From assembly GCF_000400995.2 (NCBI RefSeq), contig NZ_DF238917.1:36694-99324 (forward strand): a stretch of DNA of 62,631 nt. Reading direction: 5' to 3'. The DNA is from Acidovorax sp. MR-S7 (lineage in GTDB: Bacteria; Pseudomonadota; Gammaproteobacteria; Burkholderiales; Burkholderiaceae_C). Below are positions 7,970 through 16,597 of this stretch, piece by piece (within the stretch, counting starts at the first letter, position 1; every line of letters starts with the position of its first letter). Position numbers and translations under genes: made by a program. A model generated the notes under the pieces. The model had not been told where the DNA came from. It saw only the letters and a list, made by a program, of their open reading frames with translations, and made no database searches.

Positions 7970-10006
7970 GTGGATGCTTTCATGACCCCTACCCTCTCGC
8001 ATGCGGGCGCGCGCGCCTGCCCTACCCTCTGCGCACTGCTGCTGGCCGGCCCCGCGCTGGCCCTTGATAACGCATTGCCCGATGTCGTCGTCACCGCCGT
8101 GCACGACCACTCGCCCGTCCACGTCGTGGCCGACCCCAAGCAGCCGCGCCAGCCCGTGCCGGCCAGCGACGCGGCCGACTATCTCAAGACCATTCCCGGC
8201 TTCTCGGCCATCCGCAGCGGCGGCTCCAACAGCGACCCGGTGTTCCGCGGCCAGTTCGGCTCGCGCCTGCCGCTGCTCACCAACGGCGCGCAGATGCTGG
8301 GCGCCTGCCCCGCGCGCATGGATGCGCCCAGCTCCTATATCTCGCCGGACACCTTCGACGCGCTCACCGTCGTTAAGGGGCCGCAGACCGTCGTCTGGGG
8401 GCCGGGGGCTTCGGCCGGCGTGGTGCGCTTCGACCGCGAGCGGCCCGACTTCAGCGAGGGCAACGTGCGCTTCAGCGCCAGCCTGCTCGGCGCCAGCGCC
8501 GGCCGCAACGACCAGACCGCCGACCTGCAGGCCGGCAGCGACCGCATGTACGTGCGCGCCACGGCCAACCACTCCCACAGCCAGGACTACCGTGACGGCC
8601 AGGGCCGCCGCGTGCCCTCGGCCTGGGACAAGTGGAACACCGACGTGGCCCTGGGCTTCACGCCCGACGCCCACACCCTGCTGGAGCTGAGCGCCGGCGC
8701 CGGCGACGGCCAGGCCCGCTACGGCGGCCGGGGCATGGACGGCAGCCAGTTCCGCCGCGACAGCTGGGGCCTGCGCTTCGAGCAGCACCACATCACGCCC
8801 TGGCTCGCCAAGCTGGAGGCGCAGCTCTACCGCAACGAGGCCGACCACGTGATGGACAACTTCACGCTGCGCACCCCGCCCGCCACCGGCATGATGGCCG
8901 GCGGCATGGCCAGCAACGTGCGGCGCACGACCACCGGGGGGCGCGTGGCCGCCACCTTGCAGCCGGCCGAGGCGCTGTCGCTGGTGGCGGGGCTGGACTT
9001 CCTGCGCAGCCCGCACGACAAGCGCAGCGGCACGCCCAGCCAGCCCTACGGCGCCCAGCCCTGGCAGCGCGACGCGAAGTTCTCCGGCCTGGGCGCGTTC
9101 GCCGAACTGGCCTGGCAGGCGCGCGAGGACACGCGCTGGGCCGGCGGCCTGCGCCTGGACCGAGCCGAGGCCTGGCGCTACGCTGCCGGCGGCGGCATGG
9201 GCGGCATGGCCCCGATGGCGACGGCCGAGCACCGCGCGCGCCACGCCCTGCCCGGCGGCTTCGTGCGCTGGGAGCGCACGCTGGCACCGCAAGGCGCCTC
9301 CGTCTACGCGGGCCTGGGGCACGTGCAGCGCTTCCCCGACTACTGGGAACTGATCTCCCCCACCAACAGCGCCGCCGCCTTCGCCACGCTGCAGCCCGAG
9401 AAGACCACGCAGCTCGACGTGGGCGCGCGCTGGCAGGGCGAGGGCTGGCAGCTCTGGGGCTCGGCCTACCTGGGGCAGGTGCGGGACTACATCCTGTTCG
9501 ACTACCAGGGCATGGCCGGCGCGCGGGTGCGCAACGTGGATGCGCGCACCGCCGGGCTGGAGCTGGGCGGCAGCCGGCGCCTGGACGCGGCCTGGACGCT
9601 GCAAGGCACGCTGGCCTACGCCTGGGGCCGCAACAGCACCGACGGCCGCCCGCTGCCGCAGATGCCCCCGCTCGAAGCCCGCCTGGGCCTGGACTACGCG
9701 CAGGGCCCCTGGAGCGCAGGCGCGCTGTGGCGCGTGGCCGCCGCGCAGCGCCGCCATGCCGACGGCCAGGGCAACGTGGTGGGCCAGGACCTGGGCGCCA
9801 GCGCCGGCTTCGGCGTGTTCTCGCTCAACGCGGGCTACCGCGTGAACCAGCGCCTCAAGCTCGCGGCCGGTGTGGACAACCTGTTCGACAAGACCTATGC
9901 CGAGCACCTGAACCTGGCGGGCAACGCCGGCTTCGGCTACCCCGGCAGCGTGCGCATCCACGAGCCCGGGCGCACGCTCTGGCTGCGCGCGGACGTGGCG
10001 TTCTAG
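7970..10006 (+). CDS. TonB-dependent copper receptor, OprC/NosA type
   Basis: Outer-membrane receptor, 678 aa from ATG 7970; an in-frame ATG at 7982 (MTPTLSH) gives a cleaner signal peptide and may be the true start. The plug includes DVVVTAVHDHSP and a PQTVVWGPGASAG segment, and the barrel ends in WLRADVAF. Two motifs known to ligate copper in Pseudomonas aeruginosa OprC are present: CxxxM (Cys113-Pro-Ala-Arg-Met117) and HxM (His293-Val-Met295). The barrel also has Met-rich loops such as GMMAGGMA and GGMGGMAPM. It probably imports copper, or delivers it for copper-enzyme assembly, with energy from TonB. The DUF2946 gene immediately upstream supports the copper role. Confidence 0.92.
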   Translation: MDAFMTPTLSHAGARACPTLCALLLAGPALALDNALPDVVVTAVHDHSPVHVVADPKQPRQPVPASDAADYLKTIPGFSAIRSGGSNSDPVFRGQFGSRLPLLTNGAQMLGACPARMDAPSSYISPDTFDALTVVKGPQTVVWGPGASAGVVRFDRERPDFSEGNVRFSASLLGASAGRNDQTADLQAGSDRMYVRATANHSHSQDYRDGQGRRVPSAWDKWNTDVALGFTPDAHTLLELSAGAGDGQARYGGRGMDGSQFRRDSWGLRFEQHHITPWLAKLEAQLYRNEADHVMDNFTLRTPPATGMMAGGMASNVRRTTTGGRVAATLQPAEALSLVAGLDFLRSPHDKRSGTPSQPYGAQPWQRDAKFSGLGAFAELAWQAREDTRWAGGLRLDRAEAWRYAAGGGMGGMAPMATAEHRARHALPGGFVRWERTLAPQGASVYAGLGHVQRFPDYWELISPTNSAAAFATLQPEKTTQLDVGARWQGEGWQLWGSAYLGQVRDYILFDYQGMAGARVRNVDARTAGLELGGSRRLDAAWTLQGTLAYAWGRNSTDGRPLPQMPPLEARLGLDYAQGPWSAGALWRVAAAQRRHADGQGNVVGQDLGASAGFGVFSLNAGYRVNQRLKLAAGVDNLFDKTYAEHLNLAGNAGFGYPGSVRIHEPGRTLWLRADVAF

Positions 10007-10040
10007 GCCCGCGCCGCCGGGGCCGGGCTGTGCAATGAGC

Positions 10041-10058
10041 TTTTGTATATATACAAAA
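10041..10058. promoter_or_regulatory. Perfect 18-bp palindrome, candidate operator
   Basis: TTTTGTATATATACAAAA is perfectly self-complementary and lies about 60 bp before the thioesterase start. Such TTGTATA...TATACAA dyads are typical of GntR-type (FCD/VanR) operators. No GntR gene occurs in the window, so the binding protein is unknown. Confidence 0.5.
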
Positions 10059-10116
10059 TTATTTCATTGATACACTCGTTGCACACCCGGAAGCCATCCC
10101 GCCACGGAGCACGGAA

Positions 10117-10527
10117 ATGACCCCTGAGGAGCTTGTCCAACAGCACTGGAAACGGCGCGAGCTGCCGGGCTTCATGGGCCGGGCGGGCCCCCTGTGGACA
10201 CGGCGCGACGGCGACGCATGGACCTACGCCCTCCTCGCGGAGGAAGCCCACCTCAACCCCGCCGGCGTGGTGCACGGCGGCGCCCTGGCCACCCTGATGG
10301 ACCACGCCATCAGCAGCGTGGCCTGGGAGGCCTGCGCCCGCCAGCCCTGCCTGACGCTGCAGCTCGACACGCACTTCATCGGCCCGGTGCGCGCGGGCCA
10401 GCTGGCGCAGGCGCGCGCGCAGGTGGTGCGGCGCACCGGCACGCTGGTGTTCATGCGCGGCGAGGTGGCGGTGGAAGGCAGCCCCGTACTCGCCGCGCAG
10501 GCCCTCATGAAGGTGCTGGCGCCGTGA
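10117..10527 (+). CDS. PaaI-like hotdog-fold acyl-CoA thioesterase
   Basis: 136-aa hotdog thioesterase. The active-site segment NPAGVVHGGALATLMDHA is the PaaI/YbdB family signature: HGG supports the oxyanion hole and the downstream Asp is in the catalytic position. It likely hydrolyses an acyl- or aryl-CoA to rescue CoA during catabolism. The gene lies between the copper receptor and the IclR gene, in the same direction as IclR and behind a perfect palindrome. It fits the CoA-ester theme of the following 20 kb. Confidence 0.88.
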   Translation: MTPEELVQQHWKRRELPGFMGRAGPLWTRRDGDAWTYALLAEEAHLNPAGVVHGGALATLMDHAISSVAWEACARQPCLTLQLDTHFIGPVRAGQLAQARAQVVRRTGTLVFMRGEVAVEGSPVLAAQALMKVLAP

Positions 10528-10639
10528 CGGGCCGCACCCGCGCTCTAAGATGGGCGGTGTCCCGCCGCCCCGGGCCATGACGGCCGCCACCGCCAGCTGG
10601 CTGGGGCCCCTGGGGCGGCTCCACTCTCCCAGCTCCGCC

Positions 10640-11455
10640 ATGCCCGCAAAGAAACAGGCCAAGACCACCGACAAGAGCCCCGCGGCCGGCCGCACGGTGC
10701 GCGTGCGCCCCGTGCCCGCCGTCAGCCGCTCCATCGCCATCCTGCGGCTGCTGGGCCGCGTCGGCCAGCCCCTGGGCGTGAAGGCCATCGCCGACGAACT
10801 GGCGCTGGTGCCGAGTACCTGCCTGCACATCCTGCGCGTGCTGGTGGCCGAGGAGCTGGTCACCTGGGACGCGGCCACCAAGCGCTACGCGCTGGGCAAC
10901 GGCATGATCAGCCTGGCGCGCAGCGTGCTGGACCGCAGCGGCTTCCCGCAGCTCATCCAGCCCGCGCTCGACCGGCTGGCCGGGCGCTTCGGCGTCACGG
11001 CCATGGGCGTGGAGGTGGCGGCCAAGGGATCGGCGGTGGTGCTGGCGCTGTCGCACTCGAACCAGCCGTTCCGCGTGCACACGGACGTGGGCAGCCGCTT
11101 CGACACGCTGGTCAGCGCCACGGGCCGGCTCATCGCGGCGCACGGCGGCGACAGCGCGGCGGAGCTGCGCAAGCGCTTCGCGCAGATCCCCTGGGACAAG
11201 GCGCCGCGCTTCGAGGCCTGGAAGAAGGAAGTGGAGCTGGCCCGCACGCAGGGCTTCAGCGTCGACCGGGACAATTTCATGGCCGGCCTGACGGTGGTCG
11301 CCGTGCCCGTCTTCGTGGCGGGCGGGCGGCTCGCCTATACCGTGGTGGTGGTGGGCCTGAGCAGCCAGCTCACCACCGTGGCCACCGACCTGCTGGCGCA
11401 GGAGATGATGCGCGAGGCGCGGGAGATTTCCGGACTGCTGGTGGAAGGGGGCTGA
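10640..11455 (+). CDS. IclR-family transcriptional regulator
   Basis: IclR-type regulator, 271 aa from ATG 10640 (MPAKKQAK); an in-frame ATG at 10577 is possible, and neither start has a convincing ribosome-binding site. A basic N-terminal tail precedes the winged helix (VSRSIAILRLLGRVGQPLGVKAIADELAL). The effector domain ends with a FMAGLTVVAVPVF-like motif seen in IclR ligand domains. It converges on the Bug/CaiB/MaoC/CoA-ligase operon and may regulate it. It is less similar to the two other IclR proteins in the window than they are to each other. Confidence 0.9.
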   Translation: MPAKKQAKTTDKSPAAGRTVRVRPVPAVSRSIAILRLLGRVGQPLGVKAIADELALVPSTCLHILRVLVAEELVTWDAATKRYALGNGMISLARSVLDRSGFPQLIQPALDRLAGRFGVTAMGVEVAAKGSAVVLALSHSNQPFRVHTDVGSRFDTLVSATGRLIAAHGGDSAAELRKRFAQIPWDKAPRFEAWKKEVELARTQGFSVDRDNFMAGLTVVAVPVFVAGGRLAYTVVVVGLSSQLTTVATDLLAQEMMREAREISGLLVEGG

Positions 11456-11472
11456 CGGGCGGGAGCCGCCCG
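11456..11472. terminator. GC-rich hairpin between convergent genes
   Basis: Perfect 7-bp stem CGGGCGG/CCGCCCG with a GAG loop, starting right after the IclR stop and ending 10 bp before the convergent Bug stop. It lacks a U-tract on either strand, so it may be a weak bidirectional terminator or only an RNA-stabilising hairpin. Confidence 0.4.
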
Positions 11473-11482
11473 CCGGGCGCGG

Positions 11483-12454
11483 TCAATCCGCGCGGATGCC
11501 CGCGGCCTGGATCAGCGGCCCCCACTTCCTGCGCTCGGCGCGCGCGAACTCGGCGAGCTGCGCCGGCGTGCCCCCTGCGGGCTCGAAGCCCAGCTCCAGC
11601 AGCTTCTGGCGCGTCTCCGGCCGCGCCAGCGCCTTGTTGAGCGCGGCGTTCAGGGCGGCGACCACGACGGGCGGCGTGCCCTTGGGCGCGTAGAGCGCAT
11701 TCCAGGCGATCACCTCGAAGCCCTCGATGCCCTGCTCCGCGACCGGCCTGGCGCCCGGCACCAGGCCGCTGGGCTGGGCCGAGGTGACGCCGATGGCCTT
11801 CACCTTGCCCGCGGCCAGGTGGGGGCGCAGGGCCGTGGGCGTGTCCACGATCACGGGCAGCTGGCCGCCGAGCACGTCGGTCATGGCGTTGCCCGAGCCC
11901 TTGTAGGGCACGCCGAACAGGGCCACGCCGGTGCGCTCCTTGAGCAGCTCCACCACCAGGCGCGCCGTGGTGCTGGGCATGGCGATGTCGGCCGAGCCGG
12001 GCTTGCGCTTGACGGCCTCCAGCAGCCCCGCCGCCGAGGCGAAGGGCACGCCGCTGTTGACCGCCACGACCATGGGGAACGTGCCCACCAGGCCGATGGG
12101 CTCGAAGTCCTTCTCCGCGTCGAAAGGCACCTTGGCATAGAGGAACTGGTTGAGCACGTGGGTGGCGTTGGTGCCCATGGTGAGCGTGTAGCCGTCGGGC
12201 GGGGCCAGGGCCGCGATTTCGGTACCGAGGTTGCCGCCCGCGCCGGGGCGGTTGTCGATCACGAAGGCCTGGCCGAGGTCCTTGGCCATCAGGTCGGCGA
12301 TGTAGCGGGTGGCGATGTCCGTGCCCTGGCCCGCCGCATACGCGACGACGACCTTGACGGGCTTGGCGGGATAGGCCTGAGGGCCCTGGGCATGGATGGG
12401 CGTGCCGGCGAGAACGCAGAGGGCGGCCGCGCATGAAGCGACGAACTGGCGCAT
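11483..12454 (-). CDS. Bug-family (TctC-like) solute-binding protein
   Basis: 323-aa periplasmic binding protein of the Bug/TctC family. The signal peptide MRQFVASCAAALCVLAG...IHAQ is followed by the hallmark YPAKPVKVVVAYAAGQGTD and VPYKGSGNAMTDVLGG. It is the last gene of the minus-strand operon that starts with an acyl-CoA synthetase (16410) and continues through MaoC dehydratase and CaiB transferase, 30 bp after the CaiB stop. It could capture the carboxylate that the upstream ligase or transferase activates. No matching TctA/TctB genes are present. Confidence 0.92.
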   Translation of the reverse strand: MRQFVASCAAALCVLAGTPIHAQGPQAYPAKPVKVVVAYAAGQGTDIATRYIADLMAKDLGQAFVIDNRPGAGGNLGTEIAALAPPDGYTLTMGTNATHVLNQFLYAKVPFDAEKDFEPIGLVGTFPMVVAVNSGVPFASAAGLLEAVKRKPGSADIAMPSTTARLVVELLKERTGVALFGVPYKGSGNAMTDVLGGQLPVIVDTPTALRPHLAAGKVKAIGVTSAQPSGLVPGARPVAEQGIEGFEVIAWNALYAPKGTPPVVVAALNAALNKALARPETRQKLLELGFEPAGGTPAQLAEFARAERRKWGPLIQAAGIRAD

Positions 12455-12484
12455 GGTTTTTGTCTCCTGGGTCGTTATCTTGAA

Positions 12485-13681
12485 TCAATGGGCGGGCAGG
12501 GGCACCGCGCCGCTGGCGTGCAGGGCCTCGCGCTGCGGGTCCGTGAAGCCCAGCTCGCCCAGCACCTCGCCCGCGTGCTGGGCGAAGGCGGGGGGCGGGG
12601 CGCCCGGCGCTCCGGGCGTTCCGGCCAGGCGCATGGGTGCGCGCAGGCCGGTGTAGCTGCCGGCGCGCACGAGCATCTGCCGGTGCGCGCAGTGCGGGTG
12701 CGCCAGCGCCTGTGGCACCGAGAGGACGGGCCCGGCGGGCACGCCCGAGCGCATCAGCGCATCGCACAGCGGGCCGCAGTCGCGCCCGGCGATGGCCGCC
12801 TCGATGGCCGCGCGCAGCGCCGCGCGGTGCGCCAGCCGCGCGGTGTTGGAGGCGAAGCGTGCGTCGGCAAGCAAGGCCTCCAGGCCCACATGGCTGCAGA
12901 AGCGCCGGAACTGCCCGTCGTTGAGGATGCCGATGAACAGCTCGCCATCGCGCGCGCGGAACTTGTCGTAGGGCGCGATGTTGGGGTGCGCGCTGCCCAG
13001 CAGCGCTGGGCTTTGCTGCGAGGCGAACCAGTTCGACGCGTGCGGCAGCAGCAGGCTCAGCGCCGTGTCGTACAGCGTGGCCTCGACGCGCTGGCCCCGC
13101 CCGCTGAGCCCGCGCGCGAGCAGCGCCATGAGGATCGCCGACAGGGCCACGTAGCCGGTGAGATGGTCCACCACCGGGATGCCCACGCGGGTCGCGCCCG
13201 TGGCGGCATCGCCGTTGATGCTCATCACCCCGCACAGGGCCTGCAGCACGGCGTCGTAGCCGGGCAGGCCGCCGAGCGGCCCGTCGGCACCGAAACCGGT
13301 CACGCTGCAGTAGACGAGGCGCGGGTAGGCCGCAGCCAGCGCCTGCTCGTAGCCCAGGCCCCAGCGCTCCATGGTGCCGGGCAGGAAGTTCTCGATGAGC
13401 ACGTCGGCGTCGGCCAGCAGCCGGTGCAGCACCTCCTGCCCGCCGGGCGTGGACAGATCCAGGCTGATGGAGCGCTTGCCCCGGTTGAGCGCCGAGAAGT
13501 AGGCCGCGTGGCCGTCCAGGTCGAACGGCGGGCCGAGCTGGCGGGTCTCGTCCCCGCCGGGCGGCTCCACCTTGACGACCCGCGCGCCATGGTCGGCCAG
13601 CATCTGGGTACACAGCGGGCCCGCGAGCACGCGGGTCAGGTCCACCACTTTCAGGCCGTGCAGCGCGGCGTTCATGGCCAT
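12485..13681 (-). CDS. CaiB/BaiF family (class III) CoA-transferase
   Basis: 398-aa class III CoA-transferase. It transfers CoA between carboxylates through an Asp-bound intermediate; the likely nucleophile is Asp172 in VGIPVVDHLTG, aligning with Asp169 of formyl-CoA transferase. N-terminal LKVVDLTRVLAGPLCTQMLAD and the segment VLIENFLPGTMERWG are family signatures. The ATG at 13681 overlaps the MaoC stop as TAATG, giving tight coupling; an ATG two codons later (13675) is also possible. In the operon CoA ligase - MaoC - CaiB - Bug it would activate or recycle a dicarboxylic or hydroxy acid. The substrate cannot be read. Confidence 0.92.
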   Translation of the reverse strand: MAMNAALHGLKVVDLTRVLAGPLCTQMLADHGARVVKVEPPGGDETRQLGPPFDLDGHAAYFSALNRGKRSISLDLSTPGGQEVLHRLLADADVLIENFLPGTMERWGLGYEQALAAAYPRLVYCSVTGFGADGPLGGLPGYDAVLQALCGVMSINGDAATGATRVGIPVVDHLTGYVALSAILMALLARGLSGRGQRVEATLYDTALSLLLPHASNWFASQQSPALLGSAHPNIAPYDKFRARDGELFIGILNDGQFRRFCSHVGLEALLADARFASNTARLAHRAALRAAIEAAIAGRDCGPLCDALMRSGVPAGPVLSVPQALAHPHCAHRQMLVRAGSYTGLRAPMRLAGTPGAPGAPPPAFAQHAGEVLGELGFTDPQREALHASGAVPLPAH

Positions 13682-14820
13682 TAGCCGCGCGAGGGCAGGA
13701 CGACCACGCCGCCGCCCACGACCGACAGTTCGTCGTCCTGGTTGCGCGCCTCCTGCTCGATCTCGACCATGTGCTGGCCGTTTTCGATGAACTTGCGCTT
13801 CACCCGGCCCTTGATGAACAGCATGTCGCCCTCGGGGTTGTGGCGGCGGATCTTGCAGCTCGCCTTGTGCAGGAAGCCCGTGTCGCCCATCCAGTTGGTC
13901 AGGTGGTGCGTGAGCCACGAGGTGCGCTCCGGGCCGTAGTCGTAGGCGCCGGGCGCGCCGACTTCGAGCGCGAAGTCTTCCTCCCAGTGCACGCGCTCGG
14001 GGCAGTCCGGGATGCCGAAGCGGTTCTTGATGCCCACGCCCGGGTGCTGGTCGATGAGCTTCCACGCAAGCTTGTTGGCGCGGATGTACAGGCCACCCCA
14101 GCCTTGCGCATAGGCGATGAAGCCGGTCACCGTCATCGGGCCCTTGAACATGGTGGGCAGCTCTTCGCCTTCCTTCACGTCCTCCCAGTAGCGCGGCGTG
14201 GCGCCGCGGATTTCCTCGTTGCGGTAGAGCTTGTAGGCCTCGCCCAGCTCCTCGTCGGTGTAGCGGCGCGGCTCGCGCGCGCGCACCTCCTGGTACTTGG
14301 TGCCCTGCTCGCGCGCATGGTCGCGCTCGGTGCGGAAGCACCAGCTGTCGGCCTCAGCCACCTTGTCGCCGGTCTGGTTGAAGAAGTCCACGTGGTAGAT
14401 CTGCTGCACGGCGCGGCCGGCAAAGCGGGTCTGGTGCTCGATCAGATCCTTCAGATGCGCCTCGGTGTGGATCGCGTCGTTGCGGCGGATGGGCTTGTGC
14501 CACGTCCAGTCCGCGCCCGACCACATGGCGTGCACGCCCGGCAGGCCGCCCACGTAGCCCGAGACGATGCGGCTGGTGGAGAACAGGAAGCTCGGCAGCG
14601 CCACGATGCCGCCGTAGTGCGTCTTGGCCGCGTAGTCCGGGTCGCACCACAGCGGGTTGTCGTCGCCAATGCCGTGGGCGTAGTGGCGGATGTTGTCGCG
14701 CGTGGCCTCGTAGCACCAGGGCTCGACGGTGTTGCCGATCTTCTGGCCGATGCGCTCGCGCAGTTCGTCAAGGCCGCTTTCCGTGATCTTGGGGAAGCTG
14801 CGCTGGGTGGTGGTGGACAT
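13681..14820 (-). CDS. FAS1-like/MaoC-type acyl-CoA dehydratase
   Basis: 379-aa double hotdog protein. The N-terminal half is the FAS1-like dehydratase domain (MaoC_dehydrat_N), containing GIGDDNPLWCDPDYA, close to the hydratase-2 pattern G-D-x-N-P-L-H but with Trp where His is usual. The C-terminal half has a second MaoC-like fold (PMTVTGFIAYAQGWGG and the GRVKRKF...VEIEQEARNQ strand pair). These enzymes hydrate enoyl-CoA or dehydrate 3-hydroxyacyl-CoA. It follows the acyl-CoA synthetase gene by 39 bp and is coupled to CaiB downstream. Confidence 0.87.
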   Translation of the reverse strand: MSTTTQRSFPKITESGLDELRERIGQKIGNTVEPWCYEATRDNIRHYAHGIGDDNPLWCDPDYAAKTHYGGIVALPSFLFSTSRIVSGYVGGLPGVHAMWSGADWTWHKPIRRNDAIHTEAHLKDLIEHQTRFAGRAVQQIYHVDFFNQTGDKVAEADSWCFRTERDHAREQGTKYQEVRAREPRRYTDEELGEAYKLYRNEEIRGATPRYWEDVKEGEELPTMFKGPMTVTGFIAYAQGWGGLYIRANKLAWKLIDQHPGVGIKNRFGIPDCPERVHWEEDFALEVGAPGAYDYGPERTSWLTHHLTNWMGDTGFLHKASCKIRRHNPEGDMLFIKGRVKRKFIENGQHMVEIEQEARNQDDELSVVGGGVVVLPSRG

Positions 14821-14859
14821 GCTTGTCTCCTGTAGGGGTGGATGGGTGAACGAAATGGG

Positions 14860-16410
14860 TCAGTGCGCGGCGGCGGCCTCGCGCTCGCGCAGCACCTTAC
14901 GGTGCACCTTGCCGGCGGGGGTCTTGGGAAGTTCCGGCACGAAGGCCACGTGGCGCGGGTATTCGTGCTGGCTGAGCTTGGTGCGCACGAGGTCCTGGAT
15001 CTCCTGCACGAAGGCATCGCCGGGCACGCGGCCGGAAACGACGAAGGCCTTGACGACCTGGCCGCGCACGTCGTCGGGCACGCCGATGGCGGCGGCTTCG
15101 AGCACGTCGGCGTGCAGGAGGATGGCGTTCTCGATCTCCACCGCGCTCATGGTCCAGCCGGCGGAGATGATCACGTCGTCGGCGCGGCCCGCGTGGTAGT
15201 AGTAGCCGTCGTCATCGACGCGGCCCAGGTCCTTGGTCGGTATCCATGCGCCCTTGCGCTGCACCATGAGCTGGCCCGTGGCGCCCGGCGGGCAGGGCCG
15301 GCCCTCGGCGTCGTGCACCTCGATGCGCGTGCCCGGCACGGGCTTGCCGAGCGAGCCGCGCTTGACGGGGAAATCGGGCGCGCCGGGGTAGCTGACCAGC
15401 ACCACGCCGATCTCGGTGGTGCCGTACATGCTGCAGACTTCCAGGCCGAAGGTGCGGCGCACAAAGTCGGCCGTATCGTCGTCGATGGGCTCGCCGGTGA
15501 ACGAGAGTTTGTCGAAGCAGTATTGGTAATCACCGGCCTTGCCGCAGTTCTTCATCATGCGGTAGTGCGTGGCGGCGGCCGACATGTTGGTGAAACGGTG
15601 CTTCGACAGCGCCTGCAGTAGCCGCTCGGGGTGGAAGCGCCCGCTGTACGCGCCCACGGTGAGCCCCATGCCCAGCGGCGCCAGCGTGCCGTGCCACAGG
15701 CCGTGCCCCCAGGCGGGCGACGAGGGGCAGAAGAAGCGGTCGCCCGGCCGCAGGCCCGTGCCGTAGAGCGCCGCCACCGTGAGCGTGACCAGCGCCTTGT
15801 GCGTGTGCTTCACGGCATCGGGCAGCTCGCGCGTGGTGCCCGAGGTGTACTGGAACACCGCCAGATCGTCAGCCCGCGTCTGCACCGCGTAGTGCGCGGG
15901 CAGCGCCTGCAGGCCGGCGTGGAAGGCATCGCCGTAGACCAGCACCGGCACCTGCGTCACCGCGGCGGCGACGGGCTGCTTCTCGGCGTTCGTGACCATC
16001 AGCGCGGGCTGACAGTCATCGACGCGCAGGCGGATGCCGTCGGGGCCGAACAGCGTGAACAGCGGCACGGCGATCGCGCCGCGCTTGATGACGCCGAACA
16101 TCGCCGTGTAGAAGGCGCGCGAGGGGTCGAGCATGATCGCCACGCGCTGCCCCGGCTGAATGCCGCGCTGCTCCAGCCAGTGCGCGAAGCGCGACGAATC
16201 CTCGGCCAGTTCGCGGTAGGTGATGACCTCGTCGGTGCCGTCCGCGTGGGCCACTACCAGCGCGTCGCGGCCGCTATCAGCATGCCGGTCCACGCATTCG
16301 TGGGCGATGTTCAGGCGCTCGCGGTCGCCGTCGAAAAGCTCCCAGAGTTTCTCGGCCGAGAAATGCGCCTGGGCGTCCGCATAGCTCTGGTAATCGGTGA
16401 GTCGGGGCAT
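14860..16410 (-). CDS. Acyl-CoA synthetase (AMP-forming ANL family)
   Basis: 516-aa AMP-dependent CoA ligase from ATG 16410 (MPRLTDYQ). The N-domain contains the phosphate loop as YTSGTTRELPDAVKH, a variant in which the usual G-x-P-K-G after TSGTT is replaced. SMYGTTEIG binds adenine, DLGRVDDDGYYYHAGRADDVI holds the hinge and ribose Asp, and KTPAGKVHR carries the catalytic C-domain Lys. The set resembles benzoate/medium-chain type ligases acting on small aromatic or branched acids. It is the first gene of the operon to MaoC, CaiB and Bug. A 16-bp palindrome upstream (16481-16496) is a likely operator. Confidence 0.9.
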   Translation of the reverse strand: MPRLTDYQSYADAQAHFSAEKLWELFDGDRERLNIAHECVDRHADSGRDALVVAHADGTDEVITYRELAEDSSRFAHWLEQRGIQPGQRVAIMLDPSRAFYTAMFGVIKRGAIAVPLFTLFGPDGIRLRVDDCQPALMVTNAEKQPVAAAVTQVPVLVYGDAFHAGLQALPAHYAVQTRADDLAVFQYTSGTTRELPDAVKHTHKALVTLTVAALYGTGLRPGDRFFCPSSPAWGHGLWHGTLAPLGMGLTVGAYSGRFHPERLLQALSKHRFTNMSAAATHYRMMKNCGKAGDYQYCFDKLSFTGEPIDDDTADFVRRTFGLEVCSMYGTTEIGVVLVSYPGAPDFPVKRGSLGKPVPGTRIEVHDAEGRPCPPGATGQLMVQRKGAWIPTKDLGRVDDDGYYYHAGRADDVIISAGWTMSAVEIENAILLHADVLEAAAIGVPDDVRGQVVKAFVVSGRVPGDAFVQEIQDLVRTKLSQHEYPRHVAFVPELPKTPAGKVHRKVLREREAAAAH

Positions 16411-16480
16411 GGGGTGCGTGTCTCCTTTGAGGTGCACCCAGTTTCGGAATCCGCCGAATAATTGTCAAATACAACTTCTT

Positions 16481-16496
16481 ATTGTCTATAGACAAT
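16481..16496. promoter_or_regulatory. Perfect 16-bp palindrome upstream of the CoA-ligase operon
   Basis: ATTGTCTATAGACAAT is fully symmetric and typical of GntR-family operators. It lies about 70 bp before the ligase start at 16410. A partly related ATTGTCAAATACAACT follows closer to the gene (16461-16476). Substrate-responsive repression of the ligase/MaoC/CaiB/Bug operon is inferred. Confidence 0.55.
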
Positions 16497-16534
16497 CATC
16501 ATTCGCGCGCTATTGTTCCTTCCATGGCACGGAG

Positions 16535-16594
16535 AATTTGAATCAAATCGGCCTCCAGCACTTATGCAGCAAGCGCAAGCAGCTACTATTTCAG
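16535..16594 (-). repeat. Palindromic element copy 2
   Basis: Read on the minus strand it is GTAGCTGCTTGCGCTTGCTG followed by CATAAGTGCTGGAGGCCGAT, matching copy 7 at 59971-60040 almost base for base. It sits immediately downstream of the GNAT stop codon (16598-16600), so it lies in that gene's 3' UTR. Confidence 0.75.
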
Positions 16595-16597
16595 TAG

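Noticed and set aside
12485-14341. A possible MaoC-CaiB fusion in one frame.
   Set aside because: The dehydratase is encoded in another frame and ends at 13681 with TAATG overlap; the CaiB protein starts there.
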